Shown: positions 45,799-55,241 of the stretch, one piece after another
How the letters are laid out: each line of letters opens with the position of its first letter
How positions within the stretch are numbered: the stretch's first letter is position 1
NCBI GenBank assembly: GCA_012064385.1
Contig: QRDG01000405.1
Span: 544,323-608,322, forward strand
Source: Puccinellia tenuiflora
Lineage: Eukaryota; Streptophyta; Magnoliopsida; Poales; Poaceae
Direction of reading: 5' to 3'
DNA: 64,000 nucleotides
Program-made: the position numbers and the translations under genes
Notes under the pieces: model-generated
What the model was told of the DNA's origin: nothing
Databases searched by the model: none
What the model saw: the letters and a program-made list of their open reading frames with translations, nothing else

Positions 45799-46490
45799 CT
45801 ATTTGGGAGGCAGGTTGGCGCCGATGGTGACGCAAGCCCCCGAGCCGCTTGCCTCTAGAGATACTTGCTTTGTCGCGGCCTTCTCCTGGGAGAACAGCTG
45901 CTTCTTCTTCGCGGGGGGCCTCGGGAGGGGTTCCTCGTCCTCTTCAGCGGGTGACGCCACCGCGGCAGCCTTGTAGGCCGCTTGCGCAGCGTACAGGGCG
46001 TCCGAGACCACGCCGCGGATGACAATGGTGCCACCCGAGCCAGGGAGCTTGACGAGGTTGTAGGCGTGGTGGGTCACCGCCATGAACTTGGCGAGGGCGG
46101 GGTAGCCGAGTATGGCGTTGTAGGGCAGGCCGATGTGCGCGACGTCGAAGTCGATCAGCTCGGTGCGGTAGTTGGCCTGGGTGCCGAAAGTGACGGCGAG
46201 CCTCACCTGCCCCAAAGGGGTGGTGAGACCCTCTGTCACTCCCGAGAAGGGCCTGGTAGGCATGAGCCGCTCGTAGGGCACCTGCAGCTTCTCGAATGTC
46301 TCAACGGAGATGACGTTGAGGCCAGCACCCCCATCAATGAGCGTCTTAGAGACGGCGATGTTGTTGATGGTGGGGGTGCAGACCAACGGGATGGTGCCAA
46401 CGGTTGAAGTAGACTTGGGGTGGTCGCCGGAGTCGAATGTAATGGGGCACTGGGACCACTTGAGGGGCCTAGAGGCCTCGACTCCAGGAG
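45799..46490 (-). pseudogene. Element C aspartic protease
   Basis: The frame includes LKWSQCPITFDSGDHP, the protease active-site stretch TLIDGGAGLNVIS and LPYNAILGYPALAKF, as in element A. It is one frame off from gag; the switch lies at about 46484-46500 in a CGCAGCAGC stretch. It ends at TAG 45799-45801 after NLPPK, where element A also has TAG at the homologous codon. A short open remainder (ESALVAFLRANSDMFA) marks the start of a deleted RT region. Confidence 0.75.
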
Positions 46491-48221
46491 GGCTGCTGCG
46501 ACTTCGCGAGCGAGTTGCTTGAAGTGGCGGTTGGAGCGAGGGGCCTGAGCCCCGCCAAGGATGCAAGCGGCTCCACGAGGCACCTGGTAGCCCTCGTCAG
46601 CCTCGGCAGGCAGGTTGTCGTTCGCGGGCTGGGCGGCGTTGGCCTGAGGGTTCTGCTGGTAGTTGTCGTTATAGTTGTTGTTCCAGCGTCGCCCCCCGCG
46701 GCCGCTGCGGCCTCCGCCGCGGCCTCCGCGGCCTCCGTTTGCCTCGCGAGCCTCGCGAAGCCTCTTGATGTCGAAGCAGTCCTCGGTGGCGTGAGAGTGC
46801 CTGTTGTGGTAGATGCAGAATGGACGATCATCCTTCTTCTCAGGTCCTGCGGCTGAAGTGGTAGCTTGGCGAGGCTGCTTGGCGTCGGGCTCTGCCGCGA
46901 GGACCGCAGTAGTCTTGCGCTTCTCGGAGGATTTCTTCTTCTTGGACCCCTCGGTGGGGTCCCCTGGCTCGTTCTTGACGAACAAGCGGCCCTCTTCAGC
47001 CTTGGCGCACTTGTCCGCCAAGTCGAAAAGCTTGACGACGGTGGTGATGTTGTCGTGGATGCCGAGCTTCTCGAGCATCCGCACGTCTGTGACCCCAGCC
47101 TGGAAGGCCGAAATGACCTGTGCATCGGTGGCGTTGGGGATCTTGTTGCGCACTTGGCTGAAGCGCTGGATGTACTTGCGGAGGGTCTCGCCGGGCTTCT
47201 GACGCACGGCGCGGAGGTCGTTGTAGGTGAGGCCGCGCTCGTACGTGCCCTTGAAGTTGGCGATGAAGCACCGGCAGAGCTCCTCCCAAGTGTTGATGGA
47301 CTCGGCGGGGAGGTTGGTGAGCCATGAGGACGCGGAGTCCTTGAGAGCCATGGGGAACCAGTTCGCCATGACCTTGTCGTCGCCCCCGGCGGCCTGGATG
47401 GCCAGAGAGTAGAGCTGCAGGAACTCCAGGGGGTTGTTCTTGCCGTCGTAGCGCGGAGGAAGGTCCGGCCTGAACTTGACCGGCCATACGACGCGACGGA
47501 GGCTGCGAGTAAACGCGGCCGTCGTGCCGTAGGTGACCGTGCCGTTGGCGAGGGTGGCACGGAGGTGGCGCCCGGCGGTGGCGACGTCCTGGACGGCGCG
47601 GTTGCGGCGTTCCTGCCCGCGCTCGATGCTCACGCGTGCGTCCTCAGGGGCTCGCTGCACGATTTGGCAGTCATGTGGCGACGACGCGTGCGATGCAGCG
47701 CGGCCGTCGCGAGGAGGAGCCCCCGCTGGAGCAGGTTGCGGTGGAACCGGTGGAGCTGGAGCGGGCGCGGGCTGATGAGGAGGCGCGGGAGGTGCGCCGT
47801 GCGCCACGTCCCCCACGAGCGCAGAAGGGACCAGGGAGCGAGACGGTGCGGGTGCCGCGGCGCGAGCGGCGCCGATGAGCTCGGCAACGCGGTTGAGCCA
47901 GGCCTCCTGAGCCGCCGGCGTGGGGCGGTACTGCAGCAGCTCCTGCGCCATGAGGAGCGCAGTCGCCGGGCTGGGCGCAGGGCGGCCCAGCGAGGAGGCA
48001 GCACGGTCCCGCGACGGGTGCAGGGAGGAGGCCTCCTCTTCGCCGAGGTCGTCCTCAGCATGGTCGATGTCGTCGTCGTCCGGGTGCTCGACGCGGGGCT
48101 CGGGGTCGACGCGGCGCTCCGGAGCAGAGCTCCCACGCGGGCGGCCACGCGGGCGGCCTGCGGGAGCGGTGGCGGCGCTAGCCGTCCGGCGAGCGAGACG
48201 TTCGGCACGAGAACCGGCCAT
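46490..48221 (-). pseudogene. Element C gag
   Basis: ATG 48221 (MAGSRAERLARR) opens an Ala/Pro/Arg-rich N-terminus with an acidic patch (HPDDDDIDHAEDDLGEEE). The gag core follows (WPVKFRPDLPPRYDGKNNP, VMANWFPMALKDSASSWLTN, GETLRKYIQRFSQVRNKIP). Then come a C-x2-H zinc-binding motif CIYHNRHSHATEDC and an RGG-rich tail. There is no stop in the gag proper, so this domain may still be translatable; a fused protease would require a frame change. Gag forms the particle and binds the RNA. Confidence 0.85.
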
Positions 48222-48250
48222 GGCTGCGTCGAGGATGAAGACGCGCCTCA

Positions 48251-48270
48251 GCCCCCTACCTGGTGCGCCA
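48251..48270 (-). promoter_or_regulatory. Primer-binding site of element C
   Basis: TGGCGCACCAGGTAGGGGGC on the - strand, two bases from the LTR end. Confidence 0.75.
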
Positions 48271-48272
48271 AA

Positions 48273-49348
48273 TGTCGGAGAACTGTCCCAGAAACTGGGG
48301 GTGTCTCGAGAAGGATCGAGTAAGGGGCTGATCACGCAGTCAAACAACCCTCAACGTGCTCCGGCGACGGGGCTCGTGGGGCTCGCTGCGGGACTACACT
48401 GCAGAGATGGAACGCTCGGTCTTACCCAGGTTCAGGGCCCTCTTGTGGAGGTAAAAACCCCTACGTCCTGCTCTGGTGTATTGCACTGCTTGGAGAGTTC
48501 ACAGTACAAGGGGAGCTTGTCGAGCTCGAGGTGGCTAACAATGGCTACTAGCTATTCTTCAGATCTAGGGTTTGGGCTCAGGATTCTTGAACCGGACCTA
48601 GTGAAGAGTCGAACCCTTTGCTTGGGCGTGCTCCTCCTCCTTTTATAGGCGTCCTGGACCTCTTCCGCCCAAACATTTGGGCGGGAAGGGCTACCACATG
48701 GCGACAAAGGAGGAGGCTCGGTGCACCGTAAAGGTGAAGTCCACCATAAAGGTAAAGCTCGTGGACGCGGTCCACGGCAGGGGAACGGCGTCACCAAAGC
48801 TGAAAAGGGGCACCGACCAGCTGGACAGCGGGCTGGCGCTTGCCGAGGTGGGAGGTGACCCACGGTGACGTCGTCCTTGGAGCATAGCTGCAGACTGTCC
48901 CTTGTCACCAAAGAGGCAATACTCGTTGTCCGCTTTGCTTGGCTCCGCTTTGTTGACTGCTTTATACACGGAAACGGCAACTGCGGCGTCGTCGTCATCG
49001 CGCGTAGGCACGCGCGTCACTCTGCACATGGCGCAGAGCCCATGTGCGCTCTGCCGCGGGGGCAGAGATGGCTTCACGGGGAAGGCGCTTCGCGAGGCAA
49101 AGAGCCTCACCGAGCCCTTCAGCTTGGTCCTTAGCAGAATTGCGGGCGGCGTCGGAGACACCTTGTCGAGGAGCGATCCCTCGCCAAGGGAGAGAATCCT
49201 TGGCGAGGAGAAAAACCCTTCGCGAGGGGAAAATCCTCGCGAAGCTCGCCAGGCTTGGAGAGCCTGGTCCTTAGCAGAAAATCATCCAGAGAATCTTGTG
49301 GGCCCTGGCAGGCCGGCCCGTGGTACCCTGGTTTCCACTGTGCCGACA
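48273..49348 (-). repeat. Element C 5' LTR
   Basis: 1076 bp with inverted ends TGTCGG/CCGACA. A TATA box (TATAAAAGG, - strand) is at 48639-48647. The U3 part (about 49080-49260) is dense in TCGCGA-centred palindromic words like those in element D. Confidence 0.85.
48639..48647 (-). promoter_or_regulatory. TATA box of element C LTR
   Basis: TATAAAAGG followed by GGAGGAG on the - strand, as in element B. Confidence 0.7.
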
Positions 49349-50290
49349 GGTTCTTCAAGCAGGTGACAAAGTCTTTTCCATAGAAAGTGAAATCATCCAT
49401 GAAAACTTCCATAATTTTCTCAATGTAGTCAGAGAATATTGAAGTCATGCACCTCTGGAAGGTTCCTGGGGCGTTACACAGACCAAATGGCAATCTTTTG
49501 TATGCAAATGTTCCATATGGACATGTGAATGTAGTTTTTTCTTGATTTGTTGGATGGATGGGAATCTGAAGAAATCTAGAATACCCATCAAGGTAATAAT
49601 AGAATTCTTGCCCTGCTAACCTCTCCAACATCTGGTCCATAAATGGCAAAGGGAAATGATCCTTCCTAGTTGCCTTGTTCAATTTCCTGAAATCATTGAC
49701 CATTCTCCATCCAGTAACTGGTCTTGTGGTCATCAATTTTCCGTCTTCATTTTCAACCACTGTATAGCCTCCTTTCTTGGGCACTATGTGGATAGGACTC
49801 ACCCACTCGCTGTCAGAGATGGGGTAGATCATGCCTGCTTGTAGGAGTTTCAAAACTTCCTTTTTTACTACTTCTTGCAGGGCAGGGTTTAATCTCATTC
49901 GGCCTTCTCTGGAGGGGGTGCTATCCTCTTCAAGATATATTCTGTGAGAGCAGACCTTCTCATCGATTCCCTTAATGTCATCAATGGAATATCCAATGAC
50001 ATTCTTGTATAGTCTGAGAACTGACAATAGGCTGTGCTCCTGTTCATCATCAAGTGCAGAGCTGATTATCACAGGGTGAATTTTTTCTTCCTCTAGAAAC
50101 AGATACTTCAGGTGAGCAGGCAACTCCTTCAACTCAACAATAGATTTATGAGGCGGCTGAAGAGGTTCTCTCCAAGGTTCTACTTCCTCGAGATTTCCCT
50201 CGCGAAGCTTGAAGAGGCTCTCGCGAGGCATTTGGCAGGCCCTCGCGAAGCATTTCTCTTGAGGCATTTTCTGCACTTCCAGAATTTTCA
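49349..50290 (-). pseudogene. Element D reverse transcriptase, N-terminal part
   Basis: A linker with repeated Arg-Glu motifs leads to ELPAHLKYLFLEEE and the Athila RT signatures WVSPIHIVPKKGG, GWRMVNDFRKLNKATRKDHF, YYYLDGYSRFLQI, RLPFGLCNAPGTFQ and the catalytic VFMDDFTFYG. It ends at FVTCLKN, where element C's LTR begins at 49348. The frame differs from the upstream gag-protease. Confidence 0.88.
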
Positions 50291-52752
50291 TTACAAAGAG
50301 TGATTCCAAACAACTCTTGAAGATTAGGACTATCAGCTGTGACAAAGACTTGTACTTCAGGCTCTTGGGGTTGCATTTGCTGCTGAGATTCCATGATACT
50401 CTTGTCGATGACATCCATGGCATGGCATTGCTCAAGCATGTTTGGCAGGTAGGAAGCGTGCTTCATGTTAAACTCTGCTTGTTCAGAACCAAATTGCAAC
50501 TTCAGGGTTCCACCTTTCACATCAATTATGGCTCCAGCTGTGGCTAAGAAAGGTCTGCCAAGAATCATTGACTCTGAGTTGTCTTCCATTTCCAACACAA
50601 CAAAATCCACTGGGTAAGCAAAATTTCCAACTTGGACTGGCACATCTTCAAGAATTCCAGTTGGTTTTCTCAGTGTTCTGTCAGTAAGCTGCAGTGTCAT
50701 GGAGGTGGTCTTCGGCAAGCCTAGCTGCAGCATCTGACTAGCAGCTTGGGGTAACACACTGATTGAGGAACCTAAATCACAGAGAGATGTGAAGGTTCTT
50801 TTTCCAACCACACAGGGGATACTGAAACTTCCTAGGTCTCCTAACTTTTTGGGCAAGTTGTTTTGGATAACTGCACTGCATTCTTCTGTCAAAGCAACTA
50901 TCTCAGGATCTTCTATACTTCTTTTCTTGGTTATCAGGTCCTTGAAGAATTTGGCATACAGAGGGATGTGCAACACTGCATCAAGGATGGGGATTGTTAT
51001 TTGCACTTCCTTCATTGTCTCTAGGAACTTGGCATACTGCTTTTCTTCCTTAGTTTTTTCCAATCTTGAAGGGAATGGGATCTTCTGAACTGAAGGCTTC
51101 TCAACCCTTGGTACTGCTGCTGGTTCTACTGGTATTACAGGCTCTTGAGGAGGATCCCTCGAGAGGCTTTCCTCTCGAGGCAAATTTTCCTCGCGAGGCA
51201 TTTTTTCCTCGCGAGGCCTCCTTGGTGGGGCTACATAGGTGACAGTTGGAGGTGTCTTCAGAATGGGTTCAGTGTTTAATCCACTTCTAGTGGTGACAGT
51301 CTCTACTGCTTCAGTAGTGGTAATTGCACCACATTGCTGCTTAGGGTTCTTCTCTACCTGAGCAGGTAGTTTGTTCTCTGTCTGATTTCCCTAGGTATTG
51401 GAGATTCCAGCTGTAAGCTGCTGCATTGTCTTGTAAAATAATTCAGACTGCATCTTCATTGTTTCTTGCATTCCACTGAACATTTCTTTTTGCAAACGCA
51501 TCATTTCACTAATTTCAGACTGGCTACTGCTTGAAGATGCATTTTGCTGGGTTGCTTGATGAGGATGCTGCTGTGGCTGCTGCATATGGCCTTGAGGTCT
51601 GAAATTCTGCTGAGATGTTGAGGCATAGTTCTGTGGAGCTGCTTGAGGGTAAATTTGTGGGGCTGTATTCTTGTAGGACAGGTTTGGATGATGTCTCAAG
51701 GAGGGGTTGTAGCTCTGAGAAAACGGACCTTGATTCTGAGTGTAATTCACTTCTGCCACTTGAGATTCACTGGCACTGAAATAGGGACACTCCTGAGGCG
51801 AATGACCTTCAATTCCACAAATCTGGCAGGGTGCTGAAACTGAACTTACTGGCACAAGGGCTTTTCCATTCTTTTCCAACATAAGCTGAGATATTTGACT
51901 GGTCAGGCTATCAAGCTTTGCTTCAAGGGCTTCTGGGCTTCCATGTTGCATAACTATTGGCTGAGGAGGCTGCATTGCTCTTTCATTTGTCCAAGAGAAA
52001 TTGTGTGAAGCCATGCTCTCAATCAATTCAAAAGCTTCATCCAGGGTCTTGTTCGTTATACCTCCTCCAGCAGCAGAATCTACAAAGGATCTGGTCTGAT
52101 CTGTTAGACCCTTGTAGAATGTATGCAGAATTAGCCACTGCTCTTGGCCATGGTTAGGGCACATTCTAATCAGGTCTTGGTACCTCTGCCAGGCATCATA
52201 TAAACTCTCTCCTTGGTATTGCACAAATCTGGTAATTTTTTCTCTGCAATCGGCTGCTTTGGTGGGGGGAAAGTATTTCTCAAAGAAACCTTGCACCAGA
52301 TGTTCCCAAGTGTCCCTAGCATGAGTAGGCAAGGCATGGAACCATAACTTAGCACTACCTGACAGGGAAAAAGGGAATAGCTGCATCCTAATGGCTTCAG
52401 GAGGCACACCATTGTGCTTGAGGGTGTTACAGTACTCCAAGAAATTTCTGATATGTTCATGAGGACTCTCCAAGGCAGAACCTTTGAAGGGATTGTGCAG
52501 AACCATACTGATTAGTGCTGGCTTGATCTCCCAGTTCTTTGCCTGGATGGCAGGCATTACAACATCTGTATTTGCCAACTGATCCTTGGGAATCCATAAA
52601 TCTCTCAACTTTTGGTCACCCATGCTAATAACTGACTGTCTCTCCTCTAGGTCTTCTACGGAGGACACTGATGCTACTCTTCTTCTTGCAAGAAAAGTTC
52701 TTTCCGGCTCTGGATCAAATGGGGCTAAAGGTGAATCTTCAGATGTCTGCAT
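50240..52752 (-). pseudogene. Element D gag and protease
   Basis: ATG 52752 (MQTSEDSPLAPFDPE) opens a gag with the Athila core (LISMVLHNPFKGSALESPHE, LWFHALPTHARDTWEHL, LHTFYKGLTDQTRSFVDSAA). One zinc motif, CQICGIEGHSPQEC, and a Gln-rich tail follow. TAG at 51391-51393 (SNT then GNQTE) interrupts, and the same frame continues into the protease (LCDLGSSISVLP, ILGRPFLATAGAIIDVKGG). In the linker an Arg-Glu repeat (PREENLPREESLSRD) is encoded by CCTCGCGAGG-like words. A frameshift near 50240-50290 separates it from RT. Confidence 0.85.
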
Positions 52753-52973
52753 ACACGAGCTCTCCAACCTGCACGAAGGAGATCATGTTTCCACTACACA
52801 CAAGCACAAACAAGAACTTTATCAAGGGTTAGTGAACTAAATCCCCTAATAACCGTTCTAGAAACAAGATGAAGAGACTAAGAATAACAAAGCAAACAGA
52901 TTTAACACGGAGGTGAACTACGAGGGAAGAAACACAACCAAGGCTACTGTACTCTGAAAAGCAATCAATATTT

Positions 52974-52993
52974 GATCCTCGGCAACGGCGCCA
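52974..52993 (-). promoter_or_regulatory. Primer-binding site of element D (tRNA-Asp)
   Basis: TGGCGCCGTTGCCGAGGATC on the - strand, four bases after the LTR end. It matches the plant tRNA-Asp 3' end used by Athila elements. Confidence 0.8.
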
Positions 52994-52997
52994 GTTT

Positions 52998-54241
52998 TGA
53001 TCGGTTGTGGTTTAGGGGGTTTTTGTTATCGTCTCCACAGGGATCAAAATCTATTGGTGCTTTTCCTTTCCAGAAGCTTGGCACAATGAAAAGGTGGGTT
53101 GGTGTTTTACGGATCTAGGCTAGTTCTTGCGGATCAAGCAACAGAAAATAAAAACGGTGACAGCAAAGGGGAGGCTAAGGAAGATCTCGCGGACAGCAAA
53201 GGGGAGGCTAAGGAAGAGTGGATCGTCAAACATAACAAAATCTCAAAACTTCAGCAAGGTGGAGGCTAAGGAAGAGTTAACAAACACATAACATGAACAG
53301 CAGCAAAGGGGGGCTAAGGAAGAGTTCACAAGCAACAAAGTCACAGCACGATTACTAAGTTCACACAAACAGAGCGATTCAGAGAGTTACAGCGAGTTTT
53401 CACCGAAGGGGTTGGAGAGGATCGAATTAGTTCGTCGCGGTGGCAGCAGAGGAAGCAGAGGCGGGAGGCTAAGGAAGATTCAGACGAAGTAGAATCAAGG
53501 AAGTAGACAGGGACAGATACGGATCAAGGGCTTCTTCTTTCCTCTCGTTCCTCGCGGATCGTCTTCGCCATGCTTCTCCAAAGTTCTTCCTAGTTCTTCC
53601 GTTCTTGATCTGGGTGGAGTGGTTGGTTGGGTCTTGGATCTGGTGGATGCGGTGGAGTGGTTCTCCTGGATGCGGGGGTCTCTTCTTCTTGGACAGAGAA
53701 GCCGCTTTATAGGCGCTACGGAAGTGGCGAGGGCCGCGGTCGATGGCGTGGTTGGTGGGGAGGCGGGAACTTCCGCCGTCGCTTTTCAGCTTTTTTGCCC
53801 GGACGCACATGGTCTACTCCCTACTTTATCACCTTTTTGACTCTTCTGGTTTCTTCTCCTCCAAGTTGATCGATTCCCTCCTTGCTGATTCAAACGCGTG
53901 CGCAGCGCAAGTGAGATACGCTCGCAAACTTCTCTTCTGGCTTCGAGAGGTCCTGGCTTCGAGAGGTTCTGGCTACGAGAGGTGGCACCCTCGCGAGGCC
54001 TTTTTACTCGCGAAGCAAAACCCTCGCGAGGCCTTTTTCCTCGCGAAGCGTCAAGTCCTCTGGAGGCGTCTTCTAAGCAACAAATTGAGTTGGAGATGAA
54101 GAAATATGTGCCTTGGCGCACTGATCTGCAAAAAGTGGATAACTGATGTAAAAAGCATTTAAAACCTTGACTGAACTTCTCAAATATGAGCAGATTTAGG
54201 GTTTTGGATGTCGAAAAGATGTGCATAATTTGGAGTGATCA
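52998..54241 (-). repeat. Element D 5' LTR
   Basis: Proposed limits: starts TGATCACTCC and ends CAACCGATCA on its own strand, giving TGATC/GATCA ends and 1244 bp. It contains repeated GGGGAGGCTAAGGAAGA-like words at 53160-53310 and CCTCGCGAGGCC palindromes at 53985-54050. The outer boundary is inferred from the inverted ends only. Confidence 0.6.
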
Positions 54242-54697
54242 CTTGGCATACCCATGCCATTAGGGCATTTTTGGACACCGAATTATTTGACCAACCTCCA
54301 GGTATCCAATTGAGCTAAAACTTCACAGACATACTACACACACCTATCCTAGCCTACTATGAATTTTGGGGATTTTTCTGAGATCTGCAAAGCCTTGATC
54401 ATTTCATCGAGCACTTGGTGTGCGTTAGGTTTTCTGAAAATCTTGTATTGCGAAGTGTGGAATTTTTGAGTGTGGCTTGTTTGGTTGTCTTGGTCTTGTC
54501 CTCATGAACCCAGTGGTGCAAACCTTTTTTAGTTTGGGGCTCCGAGTCGTCGGGAACGCGACGATGTCGCCGTGTCGCGCTCTGGACGTCCGAGACGCGC
54601 GCTTTGGCAAGACCTAATTCCCGCTTACTGCCGTGGTCGGTGCCTAGGGGGCCATCAATGGCCAAACCGGCCACCACCCACCTCTCCCCCCCTCCGG

Positions 54698-54708
54698 CCT
54701 ATATAACG
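54698..54708 (+). promoter_or_regulatory. TATA box of element G LTR
   Basis: CCTATATAACG is followed by a pyrimidine-rich stretch with CCGAACAAACCCTAG, like a plant transcription start region. Confidence 0.65.
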
Positions 54709-55236
54709 CCACCTCCGAGCAGCCCCGAACAAACCCTAGACACTCCTCTCCCTTCCCTCTCCCCTGCCCTCCTCGTTCGGTTCTCAAGAGTGAGGGAGAG
54801 CACACAAAAAAAGAAAAGAAATCGGCCACCGTGGTCATGCACCAGCGAGCTCGGGCAAGCTCAGGGGAGGCGACCCCCGCCTCCGATTCCTCCTCCCCTG
54901 GCCGCGGCACACCTCCCCGGGTCCCTCCCCACCGACGCCGACGTCCCCGGCCCACCCCATCGCCGCACCATCGCCTCCCGTGGACACGCCATGGCCGACG
55001 CGTGCGTCGACCATGGCGGCAACCTCCGCCCTTCCCCGGCTCCCTAGCCCCTCCCCCGACCGTGGCGTGCCACCGTTGGCCCGTCCCCGCCGTCCTCGGC
55101 TCCCCCTCGGTGGCGGCCAGCTCCGGTGGCCGGCCGAGCCCAGGCGCGCCCGCATCGGGCTCTCTCCCGAGCCTCTTCAATGCAAGAGGGAGACAGCCAG
55201 CGTGGCTACCTGGAGTCGCCGACAAGCGGGCCCAGC

Positions 55237-55241
55237 CTAGC
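55237..55241. repeat. Target-site duplication of element F (left)
   Basis: CTAGC; the right partner at 62810-62814 is CTCGC, a 4/5 match. Confidence 0.75.

Larger units (their letters stand above)
41001..49348 (-). mobile_element. Element C: Tat-type Gypsy with gag, protease and antisense extra ORF, no polymerase
   Basis: The 5' LTR (48273-49348) is bounded by TGTCGG and CCGACA. The internal region on the - strand has gag then protease, and the rest is occupied by a convergent + strand ORF with an intron. RT, RNase H, integrase and the 3' LTR are absent. C sits inside element D's RT; 49349-49353 (GGTTC) would be its target duplication, but the left partner is gone. Antisense extra ORFs are known in Tat-lineage elements. 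The left boundary near 41000 is a truncation and is approximate. Confidence 0.75.
49349..54241 (-). mobile_element. Element D: Athila-type Gypsy, truncated by element C
   Basis: The 5' LTR (about 52998-54241), a tRNA-Asp primer-binding site, gag, protease and the first part of RT are present on the - strand. Everything beyond the RT active site is missing, because C is inserted there and D's continuation is not found left of C. The reading is broken by one TAG and one frameshift. Confidence 0.85.
54242..55241 (+). mobile_element. Element G: chromovirus LTR, left part
   Basis: This resembles the plan of element E's LTR: A/T-rich U3, a TATA box at 54698-54708, then a GC-rich stretch open in several frames by composition. 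It is interrupted at 55241 by element F and resumes at 62815. The LTR start is not visible because element D borders it, and the window ends before its 3' end. Confidence 0.6.

Noticed and set aside
46469..47560. A 363-residue frame overlapping element C gag on the same strand
   Set aside because: It is a shadow of gag in another frame, Ser/Arg/Thr-rich without motifs, and the true gag frame has clear conserved blocks.
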